From assembly GCA_963700925.1 (NCBI GenBank), contig OY969553.1, forward strand, positions 4,464,001-4,528,000: DNA of 64,000 nucleotides. The letters run 5' to 3'. Origin of the DNA: CAWJMD01 sp963700925. GTDB taxonomy: Bacteria; Actinomycetota; Actinomycetes; Actinomycetales; CAWJMD01. Numbering within the stretch: the first letter of the stretch is position 1; the number at the start of each line of letters is the position of its first letter. Made by a program: the position numbers and the translations under genes. Shown here one piece after another: positions 23,090 to 31,355 of the stretch. The notes beneath the pieces were generated by a model. The model worked only from the letters and a program-made list of their open reading frames with translations, was not told the origin of the DNA and did not search any database.

Positions 23090-24388
23090 GACCGGCTCGG
23101 CTGCTGCAGGCAATTCGTCCTGCGCGTTGAGACGGCCGGGCCGGATGAACGCCATGGCACACATGCCGAGCACGGTTGCAGCACCGGCCGCGATGAACAT
23201 CGACGAATAGCCGTACGACGCCGCCAGGTACCCGGCGAGTGTGGGCGCGAGGACCGTGGCGATGTTCGCGATGAAGTGGGTGAAACCGCCGAAAGTCCCC
23301 GCGCGTGATGGCGCAGTGTCAATGATGACGCTCCAGAACACCGCGTTGGGCAAGGAGTTCAGCGCGTTGCCCAACGCCATCAGCGACAGCACCGCGACCG
23401 GGCCGGACACGAGGGGAATGCACAGGAAGCACGTGGCTGTGAGAGCCATGGAGCACACAGCCAGAGCGTTGCGGGCGATGCGCAGGTTGCCGGTGCGGCG
23501 GCGCAGGTAGTCCGAGATCCGTCCACCCAGGACGATCGTCACGCACGCGCCGACCCAGGGAATCATCCCCAGGTACCACAGCGATCCCAGCGAGAAGCCG
23601 AACTCGTCCTGCAGGTACTTGGGTACCCACGTCAGGATGGTGAAGTTGACGAACATGAAGGCGAAGTAGCCCACGGCGTTCAGCAACAACGTGCGACTGC
23701 GGAAGAACGCCGCGGCGGGCAGCGGTCGTGCGACAGCCTCGGGGCCCGACGAGGAGCGGATCAGCGCGAGCTCGTCGGCGGAGACCTTCGGGTGCTCCTC
23801 CGGCGTGTTCTGGAACAGCCGGTAGAACGCCACGAGCAGGAGCAGCCCAGCGACTCCGAGGACGATGAAGGTGATCCGCCAGTTGCCCGTCAGCGTCAGT
23901 AGCCCGACTGCGACAGGTGCTGTGAGCAGGGCGCCCAGGGGAGTGCTGAGCAGGCCGAGCGACACCGCGAAGCCACGCTCCTTCGGGGCGGCCCAGTCGG
24001 CCATCGAGCGGTTGATCGTCGAGTACGCGGGCCCCTCGGCAAAGCCGAACAGCACGCGCACCACTGCGAAGCCCCACAGCGCGGAGCCGAGCACTAGCCC
24101 GATCTCGCCGGCGAAGGCCGACGCGATCTCCAACACGGACCACGCTGCACCCGCCCACAGCCACACCCGGCGCGGTCCGAGCCGGTCGGCGCACCATCCA
24201 CCCACCAGGGCGCCGAACATGTAGCCGTAGCCGAAGAATCCGAGCACTTCGCCCCAGGACTTCTTGTCGAAGTCGAACTCCCCGGTGATCGATTCCGCCG
24301 CGTACGAGATGGCGCCCCGATCGATGTAGTTGATCAACGCCACCGCGACCAGCAATCCGAAGATCGCGTACCGGAACCTGCCCACCAT
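23081..24388 (-). CDS. ACS-family MFS transporter (organic anion)
   Basis: A 435-residue transporter with 12 helices. The start LVAVALINYIDRGAISYAAESI and loop GGWCADRLGPRRVWL are typical of the anion:cation symporter (ACS) group that takes up hexuronates, galactonate, glucarate and allantoate-like compounds. ATG 24388 has GGGAG on the minus strand before it. It is divergent from the asparaginase gene with 47 bp between starts. Context (asparaginase, GntR, cyclase) suggests uptake of an amide- or acid-containing substrate of the cluster. Confidence 0.9.
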   Translation of the reverse strand: MVGRFRYAIFGLLVAVALINYIDRGAISYAAESITGEFDFDKKSWGEVLGFFGYGYMFGALVGGWCADRLGPRRVWLWAGAAWSVLEIASAFAGEIGLVLGSALWGFAVVRVLFGFAEGPAYSTINRSMADWAAPKERGFAVSLGLLSTPLGALLTAPVAVGLLTLTGNWRITFIVLGVAGLLLLVAFYRLFQNTPEEHPKVSADELALIRSSSGPEAVARPLPAAAFFRSRTLLLNAVGYFAFMFVNFTILTWVPKYLQDEFGFSLGSLWYLGMIPWVGACVTIVLGGRISDYLRRRTGNLRIARNALAVCSMALTATCFLCIPLVSGPVAVLSLMALGNALNSLPNAVFWSVIIDTAPSRAGTFGGFTHFIANIATVLAPTLAGYLAASYGYSSMFIAAGAATVLGMCAMAFIRPGRLNAQDELPAAAEPVRV

Positions 24389-24435
24389 GTCACTCTCCCT
24401 TGCTTGGAGGAGGCAGACTATATAAAGTGCACAGT

Positions 24436-25395
24436 ATGGATTGCAACACCTTGGTGGCCGTGGCCTCGCTCGGGGGAACCATCGCGATGACGCCCTCAGA
24501 CAACGGAGTGGTGCCGACCAAGGGCGCTGCCGACCTCGTCCAGGGCATGGCCGTCGGCGAGGTCGTCACGCTGGCGACCGTTCCGAGCGCGTCCCTGGCG
24601 TTCGACACGCTTCTGACCACGATCGACTGGGCGAGAACGCAGGTCGAGCAGGGTGCACGAGGCGTCGTGATCGTGCAGGGCACGGACACGCTGGAAGAGA
24701 CCGCGTACTTCCTCGACTGCCTGTGGCCGTTCGACGCGCCCGTCGTGGTGACCGGAGCGATGCGGCATCCCGCGTTGCCCGGCGCGGACGGGCCAGCGAA
24801 CCTCGCCGCCGCCGTCACTGTCGCCGGATCACCGAACAGCAGGGGTCGCGGTTCGCTGCTCGTCCTCAACGACGAGGTGCACGCTGCACGCTGGGTTCGC
24901 AAGGCTCACTCCAGTGCCATGGACGCGTTCCAGTCCGCACCGGCCGGGCCGGTCGGCCTCGTCGCCGAGCAGCAGGTCCACTACTTCCACCCCGCTGCCG
25001 AACGCGCCGAGGCGTTGCCCCGCCCGTCGGCGCTGCCGCGGGTCGCGCTGCTGGAAGCCTCCTTGGGCGATGACGGCTGGCTCCTCGGCGGGCTGGAGGT
25101 CGACGGCGCCGTGGTGGCGGCGACGGGCGCCGGCCACGTGTCCGAAGGGATGGCGGACGCGATCGCCGCCGCGCCGTTCCCCGTGGTGGTCGCCAGCAGG
25201 ACGGGGGCGGGCACGACGTTCCGCCGCACCTACGGTTACCGCGGTTCGGAGTCCGACCTGATCGCGCGAGGTGCTTTGATGGCCGGGTGGTTGTGCCCGC
25301 GCAAGGCGCGGATCCTGCTGACTCTGCTGCTCGGAGCCAACGCGAGCGAGGAGCAGATGGCGCGAGAGTTCGAGAGGCGCGGGAGCGTGTGGTGA
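24436..25395 (+). CDS. L-asparaginase/glutaminase-type amidohydrolase
   Basis: A 319-residue bacterial-type asparaginase family enzyme. The first catalytic Thr lies in VASLGGTIAMTP (GGTI), and the second with its Asp in IVQGTDTLEETAYFLD, a QGTDT form of the usual HGTDT. Domain end VVASRTGAGTTFRR and the Lys-containing MAGWLCPRKARILLTLLL follow. The enzyme hydrolyses amides to acids plus ammonia; the exact amide in this cluster may not be asparagine. ATG 24436 gives the conserved start. Its stop overlaps the GntR start by three bases (GGTGA), so they are cotranscribed. Confidence 0.9.
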   Translation: MDCNTLVAVASLGGTIAMTPSDNGVVPTKGAADLVQGMAVGEVVTLATVPSASLAFDTLLTTIDWARTQVEQGARGVVIVQGTDTLEETAYFLDCLWPFDAPVVVTGAMRHPALPGADGPANLAAAVTVAGSPNSRGRGSLLVLNDEVHAARWVRKAHSSAMDAFQSAPAGPVGLVAEQQVHYFHPAAERAEALPRPSALPRVALLEASLGDDGWLLGGLEVDGAVVAATGAGHVSEGMADAIAAAPFPVVVASRTGAGTTFRRTYGYRGSESDLIARGALMAGWLCPRKARILLTLLLGANASEEQMAREFERRGSVW

Positions 25396-26030
25396 GAGCG
25401 AAGACGAACTACGAGTTCGTCCGGCAGACACTGCGGTCGGAGATCATCGAGGGCGTCATCGAACCCGGCTCGCGACTGCTGCAGACCGAGGTGGCGAAAC
25501 GCCTCGACGTCTCCACGACACCGGTGCGCGAGGCGTTGCAGGACCTGGCTCGTGAGGGACTCGTGCTGCTCGACCCGCACCGAGGAGCCGTCGTCCGGAC
25601 GCTGAGCCTCACCGAGGTGCGGGAGATCTACGAGCTGCGGATGGTGTTGGAACCCATGCTGCTCAGGAAGGCCGTGTCCGAGCTGGACAGCAACGACCTC
25701 GACCACGCACGGCAGTTGTACGAACGGATGGAGACCGAGCAGGACGTCTCCCGGTGGGCCGAGATGAACGGCGAGTTCCACCACACGCTCTTCGCCCCTG
25801 CTGACGGCACGCGGCTCGGCGACATCGTGGCTTCGTTGCGAGACAGCGCGATTCCGTACGTGGCGCTGTCCCTCGCCAAGCCCGATCTGCGAGCGAACAG
25901 CAACGCCGAGCACGCCGAGCTGCTTGCGCATCTGCGCGACGGAGATCTCGACGCCGCCGAACGACTCACCCGCGATCACCTCGGCGCCACGATCCGCGCC
26001 ATCGAGGAGTCTCACTCGTCGTTGCCATGA
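25392..26030 (+). CDS. GntR family regulator (FadR/FCD subfamily)
   Basis: A 212-residue regulator. The N-terminal winged helix-turn-helix is LRSEIIEGVIEPGSRLLQTEVAKRLDVSTTPVREALQDLAREGLV, and the C-terminal FCD domain (about 85-205) has the metal-site pattern ELRMVLEPMLLRKAV, NGEFHHTLFAPADG and AEHAELLAHLRDGD with His residues. It likely senses a carboxylate or amide metabolite and controls the divergent MFS and the asparaginase-GntR-cyclase transcript. GTG 25392 overlaps the asparaginase stop. Confidence 0.92.
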   Translation: MRAKTNYEFVRQTLRSEIIEGVIEPGSRLLQTEVAKRLDVSTTPVREALQDLAREGLVLLDPHRGAVVRTLSLTEVREIYELRMVLEPMLLRKAVSELDSNDLDHARQLYERMETEQDVSRWAEMNGEFHHTLFAPADGTRLGDIVASLRDSAIPYVALSLAKPDLRANSNAEHAELLAHLRDGDLDAAERLTRDHLGATIRAIEESHSSLP

Positions 26031-26033
26031 CGG

Positions 26034-26273
26034 GTGAGCAGGACGCGCACCGATCTGGCCGATTGCGAACGCATCTGGCGGGTAGTCGAAGTGGACGCCG
26101 TCTACGTGACCCTGGAGCCCTTGGCCGTGGGGTTCGAAGGCGACCGGGTGCACGTCGACCCCCAGCGGCGGCCTGGCGCCGCTGCCTCGGCACCGCGGAC
26201 TTGGCCCGCTGATCTACTGTCATGCCAGTTCAGCGGGCGTTGGTGTCTCGAAAAGCGTGACCGGAGGAGTTGA
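26034..26273 (+). CDS. Hypothetical 79-aa ORF or gene remnant
   Basis: Between GntR and the cyclase gene, an open frame from GTG 26034 runs to 26273. Its first 45 or so codons keep a high G/C third position and look coding (ERIWRVVEVDAVYVTLEPLA, then FEGDRVHVDPQ), while the rest loses that bias and becomes Arg/Ala/Pro-rich. No family is recognised. It may be a decayed gene in the operon or a short real protein. Confidence 0.3.
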   Translation: MSRTRTDLADCERIWRVVEVDAVYVTLEPLAVGFEGDRVHVDPQRRPGAAASAPRTWPADLLSCQFSGRWCLEKRDRRS

Positions 26274-26280
26274 TGCGGGG

Positions 26281-27237
26281 ATGACCGCAGGGCGACCGAT
26301 GCCCACACAGGACGACGTGCTCGGGTACTTCGACACGCTGTCGAACTGGGGACGGTGGGGCGACGACGACGAGCTCGGCACTCTGAACCACATCACCGAC
26401 GACGTCCGGCTGGCGGCGGCGCGGGCCGTGCGCCACGGCAGGAGCGTGTCGTGCGGGTGGGAGGTCGCCGTCCCGAAGGACATGGAGCGGTCGACGACGA
26501 CGTGTCCGTGCGCCGCTGACATGCCGGGTGCCGAGCACATGCCGGTGCCCGGATTCCGCAACGACCGCCGCTGGGGCTTCTCGAACGAGCAGCTCGGCAT
26601 CATGTTCCACGGCAACTCGATCACCCACGTCGACTCGCCGTGCCACATCTTCTGGGACGGCACGATGTACAACGGGCGGTCGCACTCGTTGGTCGACGCC
26701 GCAACGGGATCCGCGTGGGCGGCCGTCACGGCAGCGGGGAACGGGATCATCACGCGTGGTGTCCTGCTGGACATTGCGGGGGTCCGCGATGTTCCGTGGT
26801 TGGAACCGGGGCAGGGTGTGTTTCCCGACGATCTCGAGGAGGCCGAGCGTCGCCAGGGTGTGCGGGTGCGATCCGGCGACGCGGTACTCATCAGGACCGG
26901 CTACGGCCGCGTCCGGCACGAGGCCGGTGAGGCCAGCGGTTTCATGCAGGCCGGCTGGCACGCGTCCTGCCTGCCGTGGCTGCAAGAACGGGAGGTCGCG
27001 CTGATCGGCGCTGACACCCCCCAGGACGTTCAGCCGTCGGGGTACGAGGACGTGTTGATGCCGGTCCACGCCGTGAGCCTCGTTGCGATGGGTCTGTGGA
27101 TGCTCGACAACTGCGACCTCGAGGTGTGCACGACGACGGCTGCCGAGCTCGGCCAGTGGGACTTCCAGCTCGCGGTGGCGCCCGTGCGTTTCGCGGGTAC
27201 GTCCGGCAGCCCGGTCAACCCGATCGCCACCTTCTGA
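26281..27237 (+). CDS. Cyclase family protein (metal-dependent hydrolase)
   Basis: A 318-residue protein of the cyclase/kynurenine formamidase-like family. The metal-binding motif HGNSITHVDSPCHIFWDG corresponds to HxxTHxDxPxH. Further segments SGDAVLIRTGYGRVRHEAG and VALIGADTPQDVQPSG match the family. It is probably a Mn- or Zn-dependent hydrolase acting on an amide or lactone. ATG 26281 is chosen; GGAGGAG lies at 26263-26269, a slightly long distance. It is at the end of the asparaginase-GntR transcript, so it probably acts in the same pathway. Confidence 0.88.
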   Translation: MTAGRPMPTQDDVLGYFDTLSNWGRWGDDDELGTLNHITDDVRLAAARAVRHGRSVSCGWEVAVPKDMERSTTTCPCAADMPGAEHMPVPGFRNDRRWGFSNEQLGIMFHGNSITHVDSPCHIFWDGTMYNGRSHSLVDAATGSAWAAVTAAGNGIITRGVLLDIAGVRDVPWLEPGQGVFPDDLEEAERRQGVRVRSGDAVLIRTGYGRVRHEAGEASGFMQAGWHASCLPWLQEREVALIGADTPQDVQPSGYEDVLMPVHAVSLVAMGLWMLDNCDLEVCTTTAAELGQWDFQLAVAPVRFAGTSGSPVNPIATF

Positions 27238-27252
27238 CCGCGCGACGCGCGC

Positions 27253-27268
27253 CCGGCGGCGGCGCCGG
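27253..27268. terminator. Hairpin between the cyclase and DinB genes
   Basis: CCGGCG (27253-27258), loop GCGG, CGCCGG (27263-27268) forms a perfect 6-bp GC stem between convergent genes. Confidence 0.45.
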
Positions 27269-27276
27269 CACCCCTC

Positions 27277-28032
27277 TCAGGTACCAGTCTCGAGCACCGC
27301 GAGGTCGCGCACCGCATAACGGTGGTGCTCGACCTCTTCCCGCAGCACCACCTTGAGGCAGCGGCGCACGACGTACTCCTGGTCGGGATACAGGTCGCCC
27401 GGCTTGCGACCGCAGACCCGATCGAGCTCGGCGTCGGTGAGACCGTCGGCGACCCGACGCATGGTGGCCATGCGGACGAGCCGCGCCGCGAGCACCTCGT
27501 CGAGCGTCGGGGTGGCGTCGAGGGTGAGGCCGAGCTTGGTCATCTCGTCAGGCGGCGTTCCGCCGGCAGGGAAGCCCAGCGGGTGGTACGGGGCTTCCTC
27601 TTCCAGCACGGCGTTGCCGAGCCAGGCATCGCCGGCGAAGAGCAGGTGCCGTTGGGTCTCGACCAACGACCACTCGCCGTTGACCTGCTCGTGCAGCTTG
27701 GCCTCGGGCAACAGCCTGGCGCGGACGAGCGTCGCCTCCCACAGCGCCTCGATAGCTGCCCACGCAGCCCGAAAGTCGTTGGCGGACAAAGCGTCACGCG
27801 CTAGCACACGCGTCGGATGCAGCCGGTCGAGCTCGGCCTCGACGTACGCGGTCACCTCGACGTCGTTGACGACGAGACGCTCGAAGTCGCCGCCGAGGTA
27901 GACGTCGCGCCCGTAGCAGTCGACGATCTTCAGACCGCTGACCTCGCAGTCGCGAATCTCGAGACCGGCAAGGTCGCACAGGTGGATGCGGGCACCACGG
28001 AACTGGTCACTCTGGGTGTATGCGGCAGGCAT
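27277..28032 (-). CDS. DinB/pentapeptide-like protein
   Basis: A 251-residue protein with an N-terminal short parallel strand region (about 8-60; FRGARIHLCDLAGLEIRDC) resembling a few pentapeptide repeats, followed by a DinB four-helix domain (about 90-250) with WSLVETQRHLLFAGDAWLG and LREEVEHHRYAVRDL carrying the His residues expected to bind metal. Members act as mycothiol- or metal-dependent enzymes; the actual reaction is unknown. ATG 28032 fits the conserved start; an extension upstream is not family-like. Confidence 0.85.
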   Translation of the reverse strand: MPAAYTQSDQFRGARIHLCDLAGLEIRDCEVSGLKIVDCYGRDVYLGGDFERLVVNDVEVTAYVEAELDRLHPTRVLARDALSANDFRAAWAAIEALWEATLVRARLLPEAKLHEQVNGEWSLVETQRHLLFAGDAWLGNAVLEEEAPYHPLGFPAGGTPPDEMTKLGLTLDATPTLDEVLAARLVRMATMRRVADGLTDAELDRVCGRKPGDLYPDQEYVVRRCLKVVLREEVEHHRYAVRDLAVLETGT

Positions 28033-28221
28033 CGAGGCAGTCTGCCGCACCGGATCGTCGTGAACCACGGAGTGCTGCGTGGTGTGGAGGTTGCGACCAG
28101 CTACAACCACATGTCGGGGTAAGGTGGGTAGGCGTGCGCGTGGCAGATCATCGGTAGTGGCACCACGGGTCGTGAGGGTGATCTAGAGGCGGAACGTGCC
28201 ATGTCACCTCAGCACGCTCAT

Positions 28222-28259
28222 TGTCCGTTCACCGATAATGGACATTATGTCAATCCATT
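28222..28259. repeat. Overlapping inverted repeats upstream of a nucleotidyltransferase gene
   Basis: TGTCC (28222-28226) pairs with GGACA (28240-28244), and AATGGA (28237-28242) with TCCATT (28254-28259). The two share bases and so are alternatives. The DNA is clearly more A/T-rich than the surroundings. It lies about 50 nt before the start of the next gene, so an operator is possible. Confidence 0.4.
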
Positions 28260-28299
28260 GCAGCAGCTGACGCTTCGGCGGCGCTCCCCCCGGCGGCCA

Positions 28300-28305
28300 T
28301 AGCGT
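28300..28305 (+). promoter_or_regulatory. Leaderless -10 box (TAGCGT) of the nucleotidyltransferase gene
   Basis: TAGCGT ends 6 nt before ATG 28312, as in the other leaderless-type promoters of the window. Confidence 0.5.
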
Positions 28306-28311
28306 GAGTGC

Positions 28312-29010
28312 ATGGCTGAGCACGACGAGATCGTTCGGCTGTACGGGCCATGGCGGGACCGGACCCCGGCTGATGCAGCCGAGCTGTTCAACGGCTATCC
28401 CGGGTCTTGGTGGATTGCCGGCGGGTGGGCCATCGAAGCCTTCAGTGGCGTCTCGCGACAGCACGGCGACCTCGACCCCAGCATCCCGCGCTCCGATGCG
28501 GGAAGGCTTCGTCAGCACCTGGCCGGACGACTGGATGTGTGGGCTGCGGACAACGGGGCCCTCAGCCCGCTCGTTGGTCGGACGGACGAGCCCATTCCGA
28601 CGACGTGCGGCAACCTCTGGCTACGCGCGAGCGGCGCAGACCCTTGGGAGTACGACGTCGTCCTCATGGACGTGACCGCTGCGATGTGGACCTACAAGCG
28701 CGACGCCCGCATCAGGCTCCCGATCGACGAGATCCTTTGGGTCAGTGACGGAATCAACTATCTGTGTCCCGAGGTTCAGCTGCTCCACAAGGCCCCAGGG
28801 CTGCGGCCCAAGGACCAAGAGGACTTCGACGCCTGTCTCCCCCGACTCGATGACACCGATCGCGCGTGGCTGGGACGCGCCCTTCAGGTTGCACACCCGG
28901 GCCACCCTTGGCTCGACCAGCTCCAACTTGGGAACCCCTCGTCGGCTAGCTTCGGGCTCGAGAGGCAGCGCGCTGACGTTCCTGCGAGGGACGTGATCGG
29001 CTGCGACTAG
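28312..29010 (+). CDS. Nucleotidyltransferase, aminoglycoside/lincosamide adenylyltransferase-like
   Basis: A 232-residue protein with the minimal nucleotidyltransferase core: WWIAGGWAIEAFSGVSRQHGDLDPSIPRSD, where GGW and the HxDLD-type Asp residues form the metal/ATP site. A C-terminal Trp/Leu-rich segment follows (LLHKAPGLRPKDQEDFDACL). This resembles the family of lincosamide and 2-double-prime aminoglycoside adenylyltransferases and the AbiEii-like group. Whether it inactivates an antibiotic or is a toxin-type enzyme cannot be told; no AbiEi partner lies beside it. ATG 28312 has a leaderless -10 box. Confidence 0.82.
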   Translation: MAEHDEIVRLYGPWRDRTPADAAELFNGYPGSWWIAGGWAIEAFSGVSRQHGDLDPSIPRSDAGRLRQHLAGRLDVWAADNGALSPLVGRTDEPIPTTCGNLWLRASGADPWEYDVVLMDVTAAMWTYKRDARIRLPIDEILWVSDGINYLCPEVQLLHKAPGLRPKDQEDFDACLPRLDDTDRAWLGRALQVAHPGHPWLDQLQLGNPSSASFGLERQRADVPARDVIGCD

Positions 29011-29041
29011 CGCCTTCTCAGATGCGAACTCCCAGAATCCA

Positions 29042-30106
29042 CTAGGAGCCTGCCAACCACGCCAGCAAGCGCCCCCGCGACCAGCACCGGCCAATGGCCT
29101 CGGCGCGTAGGGCCGACTGGTCGAACACAGCCAGGCCGATGATGCTGTGGCCGGAGGCTCGGCGATCGCCAAACGTCGGTATCGCCGGCGCGACTCCGAC
29201 CCCCTCCACCGACACCCACGCCACGGATCGGTCGGTCGCTGCTTCGTTGAGGCGGTGCAGGAAGCGCAGGCGGCTCTCGAGCGGGAAGTGCGACAGGGCC
29301 CACGTCGTCGTGACGACAGGCAGAACGTCCTCAGGCACACGGGCGAAGGCGTCGGGCAACATCTCGACGGCGTCACCTCGCAGAAGCAGCGGAGGGGCAG
29401 TCGCCGCCAACGACAACTCCGCTTCCAGCATCGCGACCTGCTCTTGCTGATCCGGCCACATGCAGGCGCGCAACCACCGGGCCGCATCCGCGTCTGTCAC
29501 GTCGAGGGGATCGAGGTCGACACCGACCCGGGCGACGACCTCGGGCATCGCCCGCGTCGGGATGGGCCGTTCTCCCACAATCGAAGTCGTCATCTGCACG
29601 GGAGAAGAAGGGTCGCCCAGCGACTGCCCGTTGCTGAACGTGATGCCAACGCGATCGACATTGAGACTGAGCCCGGCCGAACAGCCCACGTCGATCAACC
29701 CAATCGCACTCGCCCCTACGCGGTGCGCCGCCTCGGCGATGGCCGGGTACAGCACGCCGCAACGTCCGGTCTCGTTCGTCCGCGTCTGGCGCCGCACGGC
29801 GATGGCCACGACCGAGTCGGTCATTCGCAGCAGCGCGTCGATTGCCGCGCGCGCTGCCGCGTCGCCGTCCCCAGCGGCATAGGCCGCCGTAAGCGCCGGA
29901 GCACGTCCGGCCAGGGCGAGGTCGTGCAGCGCTGCGAGTATCACCGTGGGTTGCCGCTTGCCCGCGGGCGCCGCCTCGATGGCGCGCAGCGCCTCGTCGG
30001 ACTCGCTCAAGGCAACGGCGACGCGCTCGTAGAGCGGCGATGTTCCGGCGGCGTCGACCTCACCGAAGTGTCGGTACGCCTGCGCAAGTGGGCGGGCTCT
30101 ACCCAC
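29042..30106 (-). CDS. DUF2332 domain protein
   Basis: A 354-residue protein matching DUF2332 along its length (AYRHFGEVDAAGTSPLYERVA at the start; IGLIDVGCSAGLSLNVDRVG in the middle; VVTTTWALSHFPLESRLRFL toward the end). The DVGCSAGLSLN segment looks like a methyltransferase SAM-binding loop, so a methyltransferase-related fold is plausible, but no function is proven. GTG 30106 is the best start. It converges with the nucleotidyltransferase gene across about 30 bp. Confidence 0.82.
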   Translation of the reverse strand: MGRARPLAQAYRHFGEVDAAGTSPLYERVAVALSESDEALRAIEAAPAGKRQPTVILAALHDLALAGRAPALTAAYAAGDGDAAARAAIDALLRMTDSVVAIAVRRQTRTNETGRCGVLYPAIAEAAHRVGASAIGLIDVGCSAGLSLNVDRVGITFSNGQSLGDPSSPVQMTTSIVGERPIPTRAMPEVVARVGVDLDPLDVTDADAARWLRACMWPDQQEQVAMLEAELSLAATAPPLLLRGDAVEMLPDAFARVPEDVLPVVTTTWALSHFPLESRLRFLHRLNEAATDRSVAWVSVEGVGVAPAIPTFGDRRASGHSIIGLAVFDQSALRAEAIGRCWSRGRLLAWLAGS

Positions 30107-30224
30107 GGGGTTCGGCGCTTCCTGCGGTCGGCCCTGGCATCCCGATGATCCTAGCCATGGGGACGAAACCCACCAGCAGGCAATTCGTTTGGCCAGGCAA
30201 CCAGCGACCGCCGATACTCCTCAC

Positions 30225-30821
30225 GTGCCCTCTGATGCAGCAGGATCCGAGCCCACGACGACCCGCTGGACGCGCTCCACCGTCTACCTCGACATGTGGC
30301 TGGATCCCGACGACGACCCGCGCGAGGGTGGCGCGCCGCCGATCGATGAACGCACCATGCTGGTGGAGTACCTGCGCCGGTACCGCCTGACCCTCCAGAT
30401 CAAGTGCGCGGACCTCGACGCCGAGCAGATGGCACGCCGCTCCGTTCCACCGTCCACGATGTCGCTGCTCGGACTGGTGCGGCACCTCACCGAGGTCGAG
30501 CGGGACTGGTTCCGCGAACACCTGGCCGGCCTGGACTCGCCATCGCTGTACTGCACCGCGGACGACCCGCAAGGCGACTGGAACGGCGCTGTGTCCGACC
30601 CCGCCGTGGTCGAGCTGGCCTGGCAGAACTGGCGCAACGAGGTCGTTTTCGCGGAGCGGCTCATCGCCGAGACCCCCGACCTCGGGACGCTGGGAGCCGC
30701 CGGCGGCGAGGACGCCCGCCCGGTGCGCGACGTGCTCGTGCACATGATCGAGGAGTACGCCCGGCACTGCGGGCACGCCGACCTCCTGCGCGAGCGGATC
30801 GACGGCCGAGTGGGCCAGTAG
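30225..30821 (+). CDS. DinB family protein (DUF664)
   Basis: A 198-residue DinB/DUF664 protein. The four-helix bundle includes LLGLVRHLTEVERDWFREHL and VLVHMIEEYARHCGHADLLRERIDG, with His residues at the metal-site positions (RHLTEVERDW, EYARHCGH). It begins the rightward run DinB-VOC-DUF1579-YCII-ECF42. GTG 30225 is chosen; ATG 30294 is possible. A GATACT six nt before 30225 could be a weak leaderless -10. Confidence 0.82.
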   Translation: MPSDAAGSEPTTTRWTRSTVYLDMWLDPDDDPREGGAPPIDERTMLVEYLRRYRLTLQIKCADLDAEQMARRSVPPSTMSLLGLVRHLTEVERDWFREHLAGLDSPSLYCTADDPQGDWNGAVSDPAVVELAWQNWRNEVVFAERLIAETPDLGTLGAAGGEDARPVRDVLVHMIEEYARHCGHADLLRERIDGRVGQ

Positions 30822-30853
30822 GGAGCCGACGCCAGCCGAGGTCATCCCGTTGT

Positions 30854-30859
30854 TAGCGT
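30854..30859 (+). promoter_or_regulatory. Leaderless -10 box (TAGCGT) of the VOC gene
   Basis: TAGCGT ends 8 nt before ATG 30868, slightly longer than the 6-7 nt of the other cases. Confidence 0.4.
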
Positions 30860-30867
30860 CGGGGCCC

Positions 30868-31305
30868 ATGACGATCCAACGCATGGAGAGCGTGGGCATC
30901 GTGGTCGACGACCTCGACGCCGTGAAGGTCTTCTTCGTCGAGCTCGGACTCAGGGTGCTGGGCGAGGGGCCGGCTGAGGGCGAGTGGGTGGATCGGGTGG
31001 TGGGGCTCGAGGGCGTCCGCCAGCACGTCGTGATGTTGGAGACTCTGGACGGCCACGGACGGATCGAGCTGATGAAGATCCATGCCCCGCCGGTCCGGGA
31101 GGGCGACCCGCACGCGCCGCCGAACACCCTGGGAATCCGCCGCATCGCCTTCGGCGTCGACGACATCGACGCCGCCGTCGCCGGGTTGCATGCCCGCGGC
31201 ACGGAGCTCGTCGGCGAGGTGGTGCAGTACGAAGACAGCTATCGGCTCTGCTACGTCCGCGGCCCGGAGGGGATCATCGTCATGCTGGCGGAGCAGCTGA
31301 GCTGA
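30868..31305 (+). CDS. VOC family protein
   Basis: A 145-residue VOC protein (MESVGIVVDDLDAVKVFFVELGLRV, then IRRIAFGVDDIDAAVAGLHARGTEL and YEDSYRLCYVRGPEGIIVMLAEQL), of the lactoylglutathione lyase-like group with Glu in PEGIIVMLAE. Substrate unknown. ATG 30868 has a TAGCGT -10-like box 8 nt upstream. It lies between the DinB and DUF1579 genes in the ECF42-linked run. Confidence 0.88.
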   Translation: MTIQRMESVGIVVDDLDAVKVFFVELGLRVLGEGPAEGEWVDRVVGLEGVRQHVVMLETLDGHGRIELMKIHAPPVREGDPHAPPNTLGIRRIAFGVDDIDAAVAGLHARGTELVGEVVQYEDSYRLCYVRGPEGIIVMLAEQLS

Positions 31306-31355
31306 GGTTCCCGGCCGCCGCTCGATCAGGACCCCGAGAGAAAGCGAGCAGATCG

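Noticed and set aside
24405..24438. Imperfect dyad (ACTATATAAAGTGCACAGT) as GntR operator
   Set aside because: Only outer bases are symmetric and it does not fit the usual FCD-GntR consensus. The short divergent region is still the likely control site.
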